A stretch of DNA of 64,000 nucleotides, taken from contig NZ_FMCI01000348.1 of NCBI RefSeq assembly GCF_900091845.1, positions 1-64,000 of the forward strand. The letters are read 5' to 3'. Below the pieces are notes generated by a model. It saw only the letters and a list, made by a program, of their open reading frames with translations, was not told where the DNA came from and ran no database searches. How positions within the stretch are numbered: the stretch's first letter is position 1; every line of letters begins with the position of its first letter. Both the position numbers and the translations under genes were made by a program. The DNA comes from Streptomyces sp. SolWspMP-5a-2. GTDB lineage: Bacteria > Actinomycetota > Actinomycetes > Streptomycetales > Streptomycetaceae. Shown here piece by piece: positions 25,277 through 34,622 of this stretch.

Positions 25277-27292
25277 TCACAGGGCCGCCGCGATCTCGGT
25301 GCCCTGCCGGACGGCGCGCTTGGCGTCCAGTTCGGCGGCCACGTCGGCGCCCCCGGCGAGGTGCGCGGTGCGTCCGGCGGCGCGCAGCTCCTCGTACAGG
25401 TCGCGGCGGGGCTCCTGGCCGGTGCACAGGACGACGGTGTCGACCGGCAGGAGGGTGGGCTCGCCGCCGACGGTGAGGTGGAGTCCGGCGTCGTCGACGC
25501 GGTCGTAGCGGACGCCGGGGACCATGGTGACGCCCCGGTGGCCGAGTTCGGCCCGGTGGATCCAGCCGGTGGTCTTCCCGAGGCCGCCGCCGACCTTGGT
25601 GGGCTTGCGCTGGAGGAGGTGCACGGTGCGCGACGGCGCGGGCCGCTCGGGGGCGGTGAGTCCGCCGGGGGCGCGGTGCAGGGGGTCGACGCCCCAGCGG
25701 CGCAGGAACGCCGCGGTGTCCCGGGCGGCCGGTCCGCCGTCGTCGGTGAGGAACGCGGCGACGTCGAAGCCGATCCCTCCCGCGCCGAGGACGGCGACCC
25801 GGTCGCCGACGGGGGCGCCGTCGCGCAGCACGTCCAGGTAGCCGAGGACGCTCGGGTGGTCGACGCCGGGGATGTCGGGGACGCGCGGGGTGACCCCGGT
25901 GGCGACGACGACCTCGTCGAACCCGGCGACGTCGGACGCCCGCGCCCGGGTGCCCAGCCGTGACGTGACGCCGAGCGCGGCGAGCCGGTGCCGGAAGTAG
26001 CGCAGGGTCTCGTCGAACTCCTGCTTGCCGGGGACCTTGCGGGCGACGTTGAGCTGTCCGCCGATCTCGTCGGCGGCGTCGAACAGGGTGACGTGGTGGC
26101 CGCGTTCGGCCGCGGTGACCGCGCAGGCGAGCCCGGCGGGTCCGGCGCCGACCACGGCGACCCGCTTCGCCCGCCGGGTCGGGGAGAGCACCAGCTCCGT
26201 CTCGTGGCAGGCGCGCGGATTGACCAGGCAGGAGGTGATCCGGCCGCTGAAGGTGTGGTCGAGGCACGCCTGGTTGCAGCCGATGCAGGTGTTGATGGCC
26301 TCGGGGGTACCGGCCCGCGCCTTGGCGACGAAGTCGGGGTCGGCGAGCATCGGGCGGGCCACGGAGACCATGTCCGCGCAACCGTCGGCGAGCAACTCCT
26401 CGGCCAGCTCGGGGGTGTTGATGCGGTTGGTGGTGACGAGCGGCACCGTCACCTCGCCCATCAGGCGCTTGGTCACCCAGGTGTAGGCGCCGCGCGGCAC
26501 GGAGGTCGCGATGGTGGGCACGCGGGCCTCGTGCCACCCGATCCCGGTGTTGATGAGGGTCGCGCCGGCCGCCTCGACGGCGCGGGCGAGGGAGACGACC
26601 TCGTCGAGGGTCGAGCCGCCGGGGACGAGGTCCAGCATGGACAGCCGGTAGACGATGATGAAGTCGTCGCCGACCGCCTCGCGCACCCGGCGCACGATCT
26701 CGACCGGGAAGCGGCTGCGGCTCTCGTGGTCGCCGCCCCAGCGGTCGGTGCGGTGGTTGGTGGCGGCGACGACGAACTCGTTGATCAGGTACCCCTCGGA
26801 GCCCATGATCTCGACGCCGTCGTACCCGGCCGCGCGGGCGAGGCGGGCGGCGCGGACGTAGTCGCCGATCGTCTCCTCGACCTCGTCGCCGGTGAGTTCG
26901 CGCGGCACGAAGGGGCTGATGGGGGCCTGGAGCGGGCTGGGCGCGACCAGGTCGGGGTGGTGGGCGTACCGGCCGAAGTGCAGGATCTGGAGGGCGATCC
27001 GGCCCCCGGCGCGGTGCACGGCGGCGGTGACCACGGTGTGCCGTTCGGCCTCGGCCTCGGTGGTGAGCCTGGCGCCGCCCTCGTAGGGCCGTCCGGCGTC
27101 GTTGGGGGCGATCCCGCCGGTGACGATCAGGCCCACTCCCCCGCGGGCCCGCTCCGCGTAGAACGCGGCCATCCGCTCGAAGCCGCCCTCCGCCTCCTCC
27201 AGGCCGACGTGCATGGAGCCCATCAGGACGCGGTTGGGCAGCGTGGTGAAGCCCAGGTCGAGCGGGCGGAGGAGGTGGGGGTAGCGGCTCAT
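25277..27292 (-). CDS. fadH: 2,4-dienoyl-CoA reductase-like NADPH flavoenzyme
   Basis: This 671-residue multidomain flavoprotein of the FadH/trimethylamine dehydrogenase type has an FMN-binding old-yellow-enzyme barrel (about 1-330), a 4Fe-4S cluster segment with four Cys starting at CIGCNQAC near residue 337, and FAD/NAD(P)-binding domains starting at VVGAGPAGLAC near 386. FadH reduces 2,4-dienoyl-CoA during oxidation of unsaturated fatty acids. Related enzymes act on other enones, so the substrate is not certain. The ATG at 27292 has GGAGGG 8 nt upstream. It is co-transcribed with PadR. Confidence 0.88.
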   Translation of the reverse strand: MSRYPHLLRPLDLGFTTLPNRVLMGSMHVGLEEAEGGFERMAAFYAERARGGVGLIVTGGIAPNDAGRPYEGGARLTTEAEAERHTVVTAAVHRAGGRIALQILHFGRYAHHPDLVAPSPLQAPISPFVPRELTGDEVEETIGDYVRAARLARAAGYDGVEIMGSEGYLINEFVVAATNHRTDRWGGDHESRSRFPVEIVRRVREAVGDDFIIVYRLSMLDLVPGGSTLDEVVSLARAVEAAGATLINTGIGWHEARVPTIATSVPRGAYTWVTKRLMGEVTVPLVTTNRINTPELAEELLADGCADMVSVARPMLADPDFVAKARAGTPEAINTCIGCNQACLDHTFSGRITSCLVNPRACHETELVLSPTRRAKRVAVVGAGPAGLACAVTAAERGHHVTLFDAADEIGGQLNVARKVPGKQEFDETLRYFRHRLAALGVTSRLGTRARASDVAGFDEVVVATGVTPRVPDIPGVDHPSVLGYLDVLRDGAPVGDRVAVLGAGGIGFDVAAFLTDDGGPAARDTAAFLRRWGVDPLHRAPGGLTAPERPAPSRTVHLLQRKPTKVGGGLGKTTGWIHRAELGHRGVTMVPGVRYDRVDDAGLHLTVGGEPTLLPVDTVVLCTGQEPRRDLYEELRAAGRTAHLAGGADVAAELDAKRAVRQGTEIAAAL

Positions 27293-27350
27293 CGTCGGGC
27301 CCTCCGTGCGGGGTGTCGTGCCCTCTTTGTAGAGGATCCCGGCGGCTTTA

Positions 27351-27364
27351 TGCAACTAGTTGCA
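27351..27364. promoter_or_regulatory. Palindrome upstream of the fadH-padR operon
   Basis: TGCAACTAGTTGCA is a perfect 14-bp palindrome 58 bp upstream of the reductase start. On the minus strand the -35-like TTGCAT partly overlaps it, and TACAAA lies 18 bp further on. It is probably the PadR operator (inference). Confidence 0.6.
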
Positions 27365-27414
27365 AAACATCGGCACGCACGGAAGCCCGGTCGGCGCCCC
27401 CGCGCCGCACGCCC

Positions 27415-27783
27415 TTAGCGGCTCTCCAGCCGCAGATGCACGTCCCTCTCCTGGTCGCCGGAGGCTCCGGTCAGGTCCTGGACCGAGTAGACGGACTCCA
27501 GGACGGAACGGAAGCGTTCGACCGCCCAGTAGCCGCCCTGCACGTCGGCCGAGACCGGTCCGTCGAGGTGGGCGGGGGCGGACCCGGCGTGGGCGTCGGC
27601 GACGTCGAACGTGCCGAGCCAGACCATCGGGCGGGTCCCGTGGGGGCGGGCCGCGCCCTCACCGGCGTCGCGGTCCGACGCGAAGCACGCGCACAGGGTG
27701 GAGAAGACGGTGTCGGCGTCGTGCCTGCTGCAGTCGCTGAGGAAGACGGTGACGGGTTCCGGGTGCGTTCGCTCGCGGTCCAT
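27415..27783 (-). CDS. Small conserved hypothetical protein
   Basis: This 122-residue soluble protein has no signal peptide. It begins at an ATG preceded by GAGAGGAG. It contains a Cys-rich middle (DCSRHDADTVFSTLCACF) and a beta-rich C-terminus. I do not recognise the family. It lies downstream of the secreted protein gene at 27929, but a strong hairpin (27870-27902) separates them, so it probably has its own promoter. Confidence 0.65.
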   Translation of the reverse strand: MDRERTHPEPVTVFLSDCSRHDADTVFSTLCACFASDRDAGEGAARPHGTRPMVWLGTFDVADAHAGSAPAHLDGPVSADVQGGYWAVERFRSVLESVYSVQDLTGASGDQERDVHLRLESR

Positions 27784-27869
27784 GGCGATCGCTCCTCTCG
27801 TGGCGGGCGCCGTGCCCGGCCGGGCGGGTGCCCGTCGGAGCGCGTCCCACACTCCAGGGAAACACCACA

Positions 27870-27902
27870 CGGCGCCCGGGGCACCAGATGCCCCGGGCGC
27901 CG
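27870..27902 (-). terminator. Strong hairpin terminator
   Basis: Perfect 14-bp arms (27870-27883 and 27889-27902) with a 5-nt loop lie 27 bp after the stop of the minus-strand secreted protein gene. Confidence 0.85.
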
Positions 27903-27928
27903 TCGGCCGTCCCCATCCGCGCGGTGGC

Positions 27929-28804
27929 TCAGCTCTTGGTGAAGCGGTACGTCTTGCTGTCGGTCAGGACGCAGAAGCCGGGCGAGACGACGATGACGCG
28001 CAGGGTGCCCGTGCGGCGGTCGTAGTCGATGCCCTCGGCCTCGAAGCTGCCCGAGCAGGAGCTGCGCAGCGGGATCTGGCGCAGGGCGCTGACATGGCCG
28101 GAAACGTTCGAGGTCCCGTTCGGCGCGGCCGACAGGTCGACCTGGAGCAGCGGCTTGGTGACGCCGAAGAGGCTGCCCTCGGGGTCGTCGGAGGAGCAGA
28201 GGAGGGTGGTGGCGCTGGAGAAGTCGCAGCCCTGGACGTCCCGCACGGCGTGGTCGAGCTGGACGGTGGCGACCTGCGGGAGGTTCGCCGAGGGGGACGT
28301 GGCGGGGTTGACGCCGGGGGTCGGGAAGACCAGGAAGCGGGTCATGGTGCCGTACTCGCCGGAGAGCATCCACTGCCCGTCGGGCGAGACGGCGACCCAG
28401 GAGTTGTTGAGGGCCTCGCCGGGACTGAGCGTGTGGACGTACTCCGACCAGGCGCCGCCGGGCGCCTGCACCCGGTACATCTTGGCGGTGCCCGAGTCGG
28501 CCTGGTACGGCTCGATGTAGTGGCCGTCGTAGGAGGCGTCGGGGTCGCCGACGTGGTTCCAGCCCCGGCTGGAGACGGAGATCGGGATGGTGCCGATGCC
28601 GGTGTAGCGGTTGGCGCTGTTGGCGGGGACCTCGATCGAGGCCAGGCCCTGGCTCTCGGTGAGCGGGTCGGCGCGGTCGGAGCCGACCTCGGTCCAGGTG
28701 TCGGCCGCGGCGGCGGGCGGCGCGGCGGAGAGGACGGCCGCCGTGGCGAGGGCGAGCAGGGCGGTGAGGGTCGCGTGACAACGTTGCCGGGCGCGCGGGG
28801 CCAT
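27929..28804 (-). CDS. Secreted hypothetical protein, possible beta-propeller
   Basis: This 291-residue exported protein has a clear Sec signal peptide (about 1-34, AAA before the cleavage point). Repeated blade-like segments (for example WVAVSPDGQWMLSGEYG, then GIDYDRRTGTLRVIV) suggest a beta-propeller-type fold. Four Cys in the second half could form disulfides. No catalytic motif is recognised. The gene stands alone between a terminator and the divergent PAS/GAF/SpoIIE gene. Confidence 0.75.
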   Translation of the reverse strand: MAPRARQRCHATLTALLALATAAVLSAAPPAAAADTWTEVGSDRADPLTESQGLASIEVPANSANRYTGIGTIPISVSSRGWNHVGDPDASYDGHYIEPYQADSGTAKMYRVQAPGGAWSEYVHTLSPGEALNNSWVAVSPDGQWMLSGEYGTMTRFLVFPTPGVNPATSPSANLPQVATVQLDHAVRDVQGCDFSSATTLLCSSDDPEGSLFGVTKPLLQVDLSAAPNGTSNVSGHVSALRQIPLRSSCSGSFEAEGIDYDRRTGTLRVIVVSPGFCVLTDSKTYRFTKS

Positions 28805-29096
28805 GGGAGGAACCTCCGTGGTGCGTGGGGGGGGAAGCGTGCTCGGCGGACAGTCTGACCGGGGCGCGTAGCCATGTACAGACCAATATCGAAACGGCGG
28901 CCGTCGGCCGGGCCGACCCCGGGGGTCGCGGATCCTGTACGCCCCGTCACACGGTCACCGCTTCACCGGACAGATCCGGCCATGTTGAGGGATGGTGGAG
29001 GAGAGCGTCGGGATCGTCACACGAACTCGTGCGCGCGGTAGAACTGGGGAGTCGGCACGGGGGACGCCGCGTGCGACGGCGAAGGCGGTGCGTGCC

Positions 29097-31163
29097 ATGG
29101 GTCCACCCGGGTTCCCGGTGACCGGCGACGAGGAGCCGGTCGGTCCGAGCGGGCTGCTGGACGTGCTCGGCGTGGCCTCGGTGCTGCTGGACGCCCGGGG
29201 GCACATCGTGCTGTGGAGCCCGCGGGCCGAGGAGCTGTTCGGCTACTCGGCGGCGGAGGCGCTGGGCCGGTACGCGGCCACGATCATGGTCCACGAGCAC
29301 CATCTCGACCTGGTGGTGAAGCTGTTCGCGGACGTCCTGGCCACCGGCCGGAGCTGGGCGGGGGCCTTCCCGATCCGGCACAAGGACGGCGGCACCCGCC
29401 TGGTGGAGTTCCGCAACATGCGCCTGCTGGACGAGGGCGGCGCCGTGTACGCGCTCGGCCTCTGCGCCGACCTCGGCACGGTGCGCCGTCTCGAACGGGA
29501 CGTGGCCCTCTCCACCCGGATGATCGCGCAGTCCCCGATCGGGCTCGCCGTCCTGGACACCGACCTGCGGTACGTCTCCGTCAACCCGGCGCTCGAACGG
29601 CTCAACGGTGTCCCGGCGGAGGACCACATCGGACGGCCGCTGCGCGAGGTGCTGCCGGACGTCGAGGTGGACGCGGTGGAGGCGGCGGCCCGCCAGGTGC
29701 TGGAGACCGGCCGCCCGCTCGTCGACCGGCGCACCCTCGGCCGGACCCCGGCGGCGCCGGACGAGGACCGTGCCTGGGCGATCTCGCTGTACCGCCTGGA
29801 GGACGCGGCGGGGCGGGTGCTCGGCGTGGCCGGTTCGGTGGTGGACGTGACCGAGGAGCACCGGGCGGGCATCGAGGCGGAGGCCGCCCGGCGGCGACTC
29901 GCGCTGATCGCGGACGCCTCGGCGCGGATCGGCACCACCCTCGAACTGGACCGCACGGCCGACGAGTTGGCGGACGTCGCGGTGCCGGAGCTGGCGGACG
30001 TGGCCGCCGTCGACCTGCTGGAGGCGGTGGTCGAGGGCAGGCGCAGCCGCCTCGGGCCCGGGGAACCGGCGCGGATGCGGGCGCTGGCCGTGCGGGGGCG
30101 GGACGCGCCGCAGGCGCTGCTGGCCGCCGACCCGCCGGGGCAGGTCGCCGGGTACGGCCCGGACCGGCTGGTCACCGAGTGCGTGCGGACCGGGGAGGTG
30201 GTCCTGGTCGCGGAGGTGACGGAGGCCGACCTGCCGCGCATCGCCCGCTCCCCCGAGGCGGCCGGGCTGCTGGCCCGCGCGGGCGTCCACTCCTATCTCG
30301 CCGTCCCGTTGACGGCGCGCGGCGAGGTGCTGGGCGCCCTGGATCTGAAGCGGACCGGCAACCCGCTGCCGTTCAGCGCCGACGACGTGCTGCTGGCACG
30401 GGAGTTGGCGGCGCGGGCGGCGGTGCAGATCGACAACGCCCGCTGGTACCAGAACGCCCGGGACGCCGCCCTCACGCTCCAGCGCAGCATGCTGCCCAGT
30501 CATCCGGCGGTGACCGGCGGCCTGGAGGTGTCCTCGCGCTACCAGCCCGCGGGCGCCACCAGCGAGGTCGGCGGGGACTGGTTCGACGTGATCCCGCTGG
30601 ACGGCGGCAAGACGGCGCTGGTCGTCGGCGACGTGATGGGCAGCGGCGTGGACGCGGCGGCCACCATGGGCAGACTGCGCACCGCGACCAACACGCTGGC
30701 CGCCCTCGATCTCGATCCGGCCCGGCTGCTGGCCCACCTCGACCGCAGCGGCGCCGACGCCGACCAGTCCATCGCGACGTGCGTGTACGCCGTCCACGAT
30801 CCGGGCGCGGGGCAGTGCCGGATCGCCAACGCCGGGCATCTGCCGCCGGTGCGGCTGCGTCCGGGGTGCCCGCCCGAGCTGCTCGAACTGCCCACCGGGG
30901 GGCCGCTGGGGGTGGGCGGGGTGGAGTTCTCGACCACCACGGTCGACTTGGTGCCGGGCGACCGCGTCGTGTTCTACACCGACGGTCTGGTGGAGCGGCG
31001 CGGCCAGCCCCTCGACGAGCGGCTGGACGCGCTGCTCGCCCTGCTGGAGGGGCCCGACGTGCCGCTGGAGGAGACGTGCGACCTGCTCCTGCGCACGCTC
31101 CACCAGCCGGACGACTCCGACGACGTCGCCCTGCTCATCGCGCGGGTGCGGGCGGCGGACTGA
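29097..31163 (+). CDS. PAS/GAF-domain SpoIIE-type PP2C phosphatase
   Basis: This signalling protein of about 688 residues has two PAS domains (about 20-125 and 145-255), a GAF domain (about 275-445) and a C-terminal SpoIIE/PP2C Ser/Thr phosphatase domain (about 465-685). The metal-binding Asp residues lie in the GGDWFDV and VVGDVMGSG motifs and the late YTDGLVE and DDVALL motifs. Such proteins usually dephosphorylate anti-sigma-factor antagonists in partner-switching pathways. There is no membrane segment. The start is uncertain: in-frame starts occur at 28992, 29088 and 29097, and I prefer the last by domain position. Confidence 0.88.
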   Translation: MGPPGFPVTGDEEPVGPSGLLDVLGVASVLLDARGHIVLWSPRAEELFGYSAAEALGRYAATIMVHEHHLDLVVKLFADVLATGRSWAGAFPIRHKDGGTRLVEFRNMRLLDEGGAVYALGLCADLGTVRRLERDVALSTRMIAQSPIGLAVLDTDLRYVSVNPALERLNGVPAEDHIGRPLREVLPDVEVDAVEAAARQVLETGRPLVDRRTLGRTPAAPDEDRAWAISLYRLEDAAGRVLGVAGSVVDVTEEHRAGIEAEAARRRLALIADASARIGTTLELDRTADELADVAVPELADVAAVDLLEAVVEGRRSRLGPGEPARMRALAVRGRDAPQALLAADPPGQVAGYGPDRLVTECVRTGEVVLVAEVTEADLPRIARSPEAAGLLARAGVHSYLAVPLTARGEVLGALDLKRTGNPLPFSADDVLLARELAARAAVQIDNARWYQNARDAALTLQRSMLPSHPAVTGGLEVSSRYQPAGATSEVGGDWFDVIPLDGGKTALVVGDVMGSGVDAAATMGRLRTATNTLAALDLDPARLLAHLDRSGADADQSIATCVYAVHDPGAGQCRIANAGHLPPVRLRPGCPPELLELPTGGPLGVGGVEFSTTTVDLVPGDRVVFYTDGLVERRGQPLDERLDALLALLEGPDVPLEETCDLLLRTLHQPDDSDDVALLIARVRAAD

Positions 31164-31169
31164 GCGGGC

Positions 31170-31964
31170 TCACGGCCGCACGCCGAGCACCACGTGGGCG
31201 TACCGCTCCTCGTCGGTTGCGAGCGCCGCGTCCAGGCCCGCGCCGGTGAACACGGCCAGGGCCGCGGCGGCCTGGCGTTCGCTGGTCTCCACCAGCAGGC
31301 AGCCGCCCGGCGCGAGCCAGTGGGACGCCGCCGCGGCCACCCGGCGCAGCACGTCGAGCCCGTCGGGGCCGCCGTCCAGGGCGACCAGCGGTTCGTGGTC
31401 GCGGGCCTCGGCCGGGAGCAGGCCGACCTCGCCGGTCGGGACGTAGGGCACGTTGGCGGCGAGGAGGTCGACGCGCCCGCGCAGCCGGGCGGGCAGCGGG
31501 TCGAAGAGGTCGCCGGTGTGGACGTGTCCGCGGGCGGCGGCGACGTTGCGGCGGGCGCAGCGCACGGCGGCCGGGTCGATGTCGGCGGCGTGCAGTTCGA
31601 CGCCGTCGCCGAGCGCGTCGGCGAGGGCCGCGCCGACCGCGCCCGAGCCGCAGCACAGGTCCACGACGACGGAGGCGTCCGGCGCGTGCGCGAGGGCCCG
31701 TTCGACGAGGAACTCGGTGCGGCGGCGCGGGACGAAGACACCGGGTTCGACGGCTATCCGCAGCCCCCTGAACTGGGCCCAGCCGACGACGAGTTCGAGG
31801 GGGTGACCGGCGACCCTGCGCTCGACCAGGCCGGTCAGTTCGGCGGGGGTGCGGGCCGCGGAGAGGATGAGCCGGGCCTCGTCCTCGGCGAAGACGCAGC
31901 CGGCGGCGCGCAGCGCGGCGACGACCTGGTCAGGGGTGAGGGGCGCGGGACGGTGGTGGGACAT
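31170..31964 (-). CDS. Putative protein N5-glutamine methyltransferase (PrmC-related)
   Basis: This 264-residue enzyme is related to PrmC/HemK, which methylates the GGQ glutamine of release factors. It has SAM motif I (VDLCCGSGAVG) near residue 100 and the active-site loop NVPYVPT, where classical PrmC has NPPY. The NVPY variant is typical of an actinobacterial PrmC-related subfamily, so the true substrate may differ from release factors. It is convergent with the phosphatase gene, with only 6 bp between stop codons. Confidence 0.82.
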   Translation of the reverse strand: MSHHRPAPLTPDQVVAALRAAGCVFAEDEARLILSAARTPAELTGLVERRVAGHPLELVVGWAQFRGLRIAVEPGVFVPRRRTEFLVERALAHAPDASVVVDLCCGSGAVGAALADALGDGVELHAADIDPAAVRCARRNVAAARGHVHTGDLFDPLPARLRGRVDLLAANVPYVPTGEVGLLPAEARDHEPLVALDGGPDGLDVLRRVAAAASHWLAPGGCLLVETSERQAAAALAVFTGAGLDAALATDEERYAHVVLGVRP

Positions 31965-32166
31965 GGGAGACGAGAGCCTTTCGGGAGCCGAAGGGCGCTC
32001 TCGTGGTCACCGGCGGCGGTGGTCCGGCGGGACGGGAGGGGAGAGCACCCGACCTGACTGAGCGGTAATGGGTCTCACCTCCTCGGTGGGCGACGGCCGG
32101 GACGTTCCGCGACCGGACGGCGTCACGGTACCCCAACGGCCCTCGGCGGGGCGATCGGCGGTGCGA

Positions 32167-32181
32167 GTTGTAGTGTGCAAC
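32167..32181. promoter_or_regulatory. Inverted repeat, probable MarR operator
   Basis: GTTGTA-GTG-TGCAAC pairs at 5 of 6 arm positions. It overlaps a -10-like TAGTGT (32171-32176), 22 bp before the MarR gene start, which fits autoregulation. Confidence 0.55.
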
Positions 32182-32203
32182 CAGGTGAGCGAGGGAGGTC
32201 GGG

Positions 32204-32665
32204 GTGGACGCAGCCGATGCCGTGGAGGTCATCCAGCGCGAGATGACGGTGTTCGCCCGGCGGGCCCGTGCCTCGGCGGGGCGGATGCATCCGGAGCTGT
32301 CGCTCGTGTCGTACACGCTGCTCGGGCACCTGGAGGAGAGCGGCGGCTGCCGGGCCACCGACCTGGCCGCGCACTACGCGCTGGACAAGTCCACGGTCAG
32401 CCGCCAGGTGACGGCGCTGGAGCGGGCCGGTCTCGTCGAGCGGCGCCAGGACGCCGGGGACCACCGGGTGCAGGTCCTCCAGCTCACCGGCGCGGGGCGG
32501 CGCATCCTCGCGCAGGTCACGGAGAGCCGCCGGGCGGCGTTCCGGGAGCGGCTCGCGCAGTGGCCCGCGGACGACCTGGAGCGGTTCGCGGGGTACCTGG
32601 TGCGCTACAACACCCGCCCGGACGCCCTCGCCGCGCCCGACGAGCGCGGCTCCGCGATGTTCTGA
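32204..32665 (+). CDS. MarR-family regulator
   Basis: This 153-residue regulator has a typical MarR winged helix: ATDLAAHYALDKSTVSRQVTALE (about 48-70) is the HTH, and the wing is RRQDAGDHRVQVL. The GTG start has GGAGG upstream. The inverted repeat at 32167-32181 over its promoter is a likely operator. It faces the acetyltransferase/oxidoreductase operon convergently, so those genes are not obvious targets. Confidence 0.88.
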   Translation: MDAADAVEVIQREMTVFARRARASAGRMHPELSLVSYTLLGHLEESGGCRATDLAAHYALDKSTVSRQVTALERAGLVERRQDAGDHRVQVLQLTGAGRRILAQVTESRRAAFRERLAQWPADDLERFAGYLVRYNTRPDALAAPDERGSAMF

Positions 32666-32679
32666 GCGCCGGACCACCG

Positions 32680-32725
32680 GTCCCCTCTCCCCCCGGTGGA
32701 GCGTCCGCCGGGGGAAGGAGAGGGA
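32680..32725. terminator. Imperfect hairpin between convergent genes
   Basis: A GC-rich interrupted stem (GTCCCCTCTCC near 32680 with GGAGAGGGAC near 32717) lies in the 70-bp gap between the MarR gene and the acetyltransferase gene. Confidence 0.5.
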
Positions 32726-32735
32726 CAAGGGCGCC

Positions 32736-33461
32736 CTAGCCGACCGGTACCGCCGTCCTCTCCTCCGTGAGGTGCTCGGGGGCGCGGGCGGCGAGGAAGG
32801 CCGTGGTGCGGCGCAGCCGGAAGCCGAGCGCCTCGTAGAGGCGGACGGCGGTGGTGTTGCCCGCGCCGGTGTGCAGGAACGGCGTCTCGCCGCGTTCCCT
32901 GATGCCGTGCCCGACGGCGCGGATCAGCCGGGTGGCGAGGCCCTCGCCGCGGTAGGCGGGATCGGTGCAGACGGCGCTGATCTCCGTCCACCCCGGCGGA
33001 TGCAGCCGCTCCCCCGCCATGGCGACGAGGGCGCCCTCGCGGCGGACGCCCAGGTAGGTGCCGAGTTCGACGGTGCGCGGCAGGAAGGGGCCCGGCTGGG
33101 TGCGGGCGACCAGGTCCAGCATCTCGGGCACGTCGGCGGGGCCGAGCCGGACGGCCTCCGGTTCGGGGGCGGCGACCAGGCCGTCGTCGACGAGCTGGAC
33201 GCCGTCGAGGTGGAAGACGATCTCCCAGTCGGGCGGGACCGTGCCGTTGAAGCCGAGCAGCGGGACCTCGGCGCCCGGTCCGGTGAGCGCGGCGAGGTCG
33301 GCCCAGTCGTCGGGGCCGGGGTCGTCGGGCAGGGCGATCCACGGGGTGACGTCGACGGGGTAGCGCAGGATGCGCCGGTGCCGTTCGGCGAAGTGCGCGT
33401 GCGGGCCGGTCAGGGAGGAGAGGGCGGGGTTGTCGAGCGGGTGCGGTGCCTCGCGGCTCAT
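32736..33461 (-). CDS. GNAT-family N-acetyltransferase
   Basis: This 241-residue protein has a C-terminal GNAT acetyltransferase fold. The acetyl-CoA-binding segment AYRGEGLATRLIRAV is near residue 168, followed by NTTAVRLYEALGFRL. The N-terminal 100 residues are typical of FR47-like GNAT proteins. The start ATG overlaps the stop of the oxidoreductase gene by 4 nt (ATGA), so the two are translationally coupled. The acceptor is unknown. Confidence 0.87.
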   Translation of the reverse strand: MSREAPHPLDNPALSSLTGPHAHFAERHRRILRYPVDVTPWIALPDDPGPDDWADLAALTGPGAEVPLLGFNGTVPPDWEIVFHLDGVQLVDDGLVAAPEPEAVRLGPADVPEMLDLVARTQPGPFLPRTVELGTYLGVRREGALVAMAGERLHPPGWTEISAVCTDPAYRGEGLATRLIRAVGHGIRERGETPFLHTGAGNTTAVRLYEALGFRLRRTTAFLAARAPEHLTEERTAVPVG

Positions 33462-34372
33462 CCGGCGACCTCGATCACGATCTTGCCGCGGGCGTGGCCC
33501 TCCTCGACGGTGCGCAGTGCCTCGGCGGCGCGCTCCAGCGGGAAGGTGTCCGTGACGTGCGGGTCCAGGTCGCCGCCGGCCACGAGGGCGGCGACGGCGG
33601 CCAGGCGCGCGGAGGTGCGGCTCGGCGCCACCCGGGCGCCGCCGAGCCGTTCGGCCTCCGCCTGCGGCGCGCCCGCGGTGACCAGCCTGCTCCGGTCGGT
33701 GAGCAGGGTCGCCGCCTCGGCCAGGACCTCGCCCCCGACCAGGTCGTAGACGCCGTCCACGGTGCCCGGCACCCGGTCGGTCCAGCCGGGGCCCGAGGCC
33801 ACGTGGGTGGCGCCGAGGGACTCCACCAGCTCCCGCTTGGCCTCGCCGGCCACTCCTAGCACCCGCAGTCCGAGGGAGCGCGCGATCTGCACGGCGGCCA
33901 CGCCGACGCCGCCGCCCGCGCCCGTCACCAGCAGGGTGCCGCCGGGTTCCAGGCCGATCTGCCGGACGCCCTCCCAGGCGGTGACGCCCGCGACCGGGAG
34001 GGTGGCGGCGTCGGCGAAGGAGACGGTGGCGGGCTTCTCGGCGATCAGGTCGGTCGACAGCAGCGCGTAGGTGGAGTAGCCGCCCTCGACGGGGCGCCCG
34101 AAGACGGCGTCGCCGACGGCGGGCGTGCTCACGCCCTCGCCCGTCTCCTCGACGACCCCGGAGACCTCGTTGCCGAAGACGGCGGGGAAGACGGCCTCGC
34201 CGGTCTCCCCGGGGCGCCGGTATCCGGTGCGCTGCTTCCAGTCGACGGGGTTCACGCCCGCGGCGCGGACCGCGACCAGCACCTGGCCGGGCCCCGGAAC
34301 GGGCCGCTCCACCTCCACCAGGGCCTCGGTCTCCGGTCCGCCGTAGCGGGTGAACACGTACGCCTTCGGCAT
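33458..34372 (-). CDS. Zinc-independent quinone oxidoreductase (MDR family)
   Basis: This 304-residue medium-chain dehydrogenase/reductase is of the quinone oxidoreductase/zeta-crystallin type. The N-terminal segment VRAAGVNPVDWK and the NADPH-binding VTGAGGGVG near residue 145 are typical. No zinc-binding Cys/His set is present. The ATG at 34372 has AAGGAGAG upstream. It is coupled to the acetyltransferase gene. Confidence 0.9.
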   Translation of the reverse strand: MPKAYVFTRYGGPETEALVEVERPVPGPGQVLVAVRAAGVNPVDWKQRTGYRRPGETGEAVFPAVFGNEVSGVVEETGEGVSTPAVGDAVFGRPVEGGYSTYALLSTDLIAEKPATVSFADAATLPVAGVTAWEGVRQIGLEPGGTLLVTGAGGGVGVAAVQIARSLGLRVLGVAGEAKRELVESLGATHVASGPGWTDRVPGTVDGVYDLVGGEVLAEAATLLTDRSRLVTAGAPQAEAERLGGARVAPSRTSARLAAVAALVAGGDLDPHVTDTFPLERAAEALRTVEEGHARGKIVIEVAG

Positions 34373-34622
34373 GGTCGCCACTCTCCTTCGCTTCCGCCCG
34401 GGATCCGGTGGTACGGGCACCGGTCCGGTCCTCTCCGGGCAAGGAGGATCGGCGTGCGGCTATTCCCGGGCCCGGGACAGTTCACACCGGCGTGACATTC
34501 GCGGGCGGAGCCGGTCTGACGTGCGGGGACCGCCGGAGTCGCACGTCCGGTCGGTGCGGAGCGACAATGGGACCCGGAGACACATCGGCCCCTTCCGGCA
34601 TCGCTGAGGCGAGGAGGTCGGC

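Noticed and set aside
25988..27418. Long plus-strand open frame opposite the reductase gene
   Set aside because: It is the antisense shadow of a gene with clear flavoenzyme and Fe-S motifs; its own composition shows no domain.
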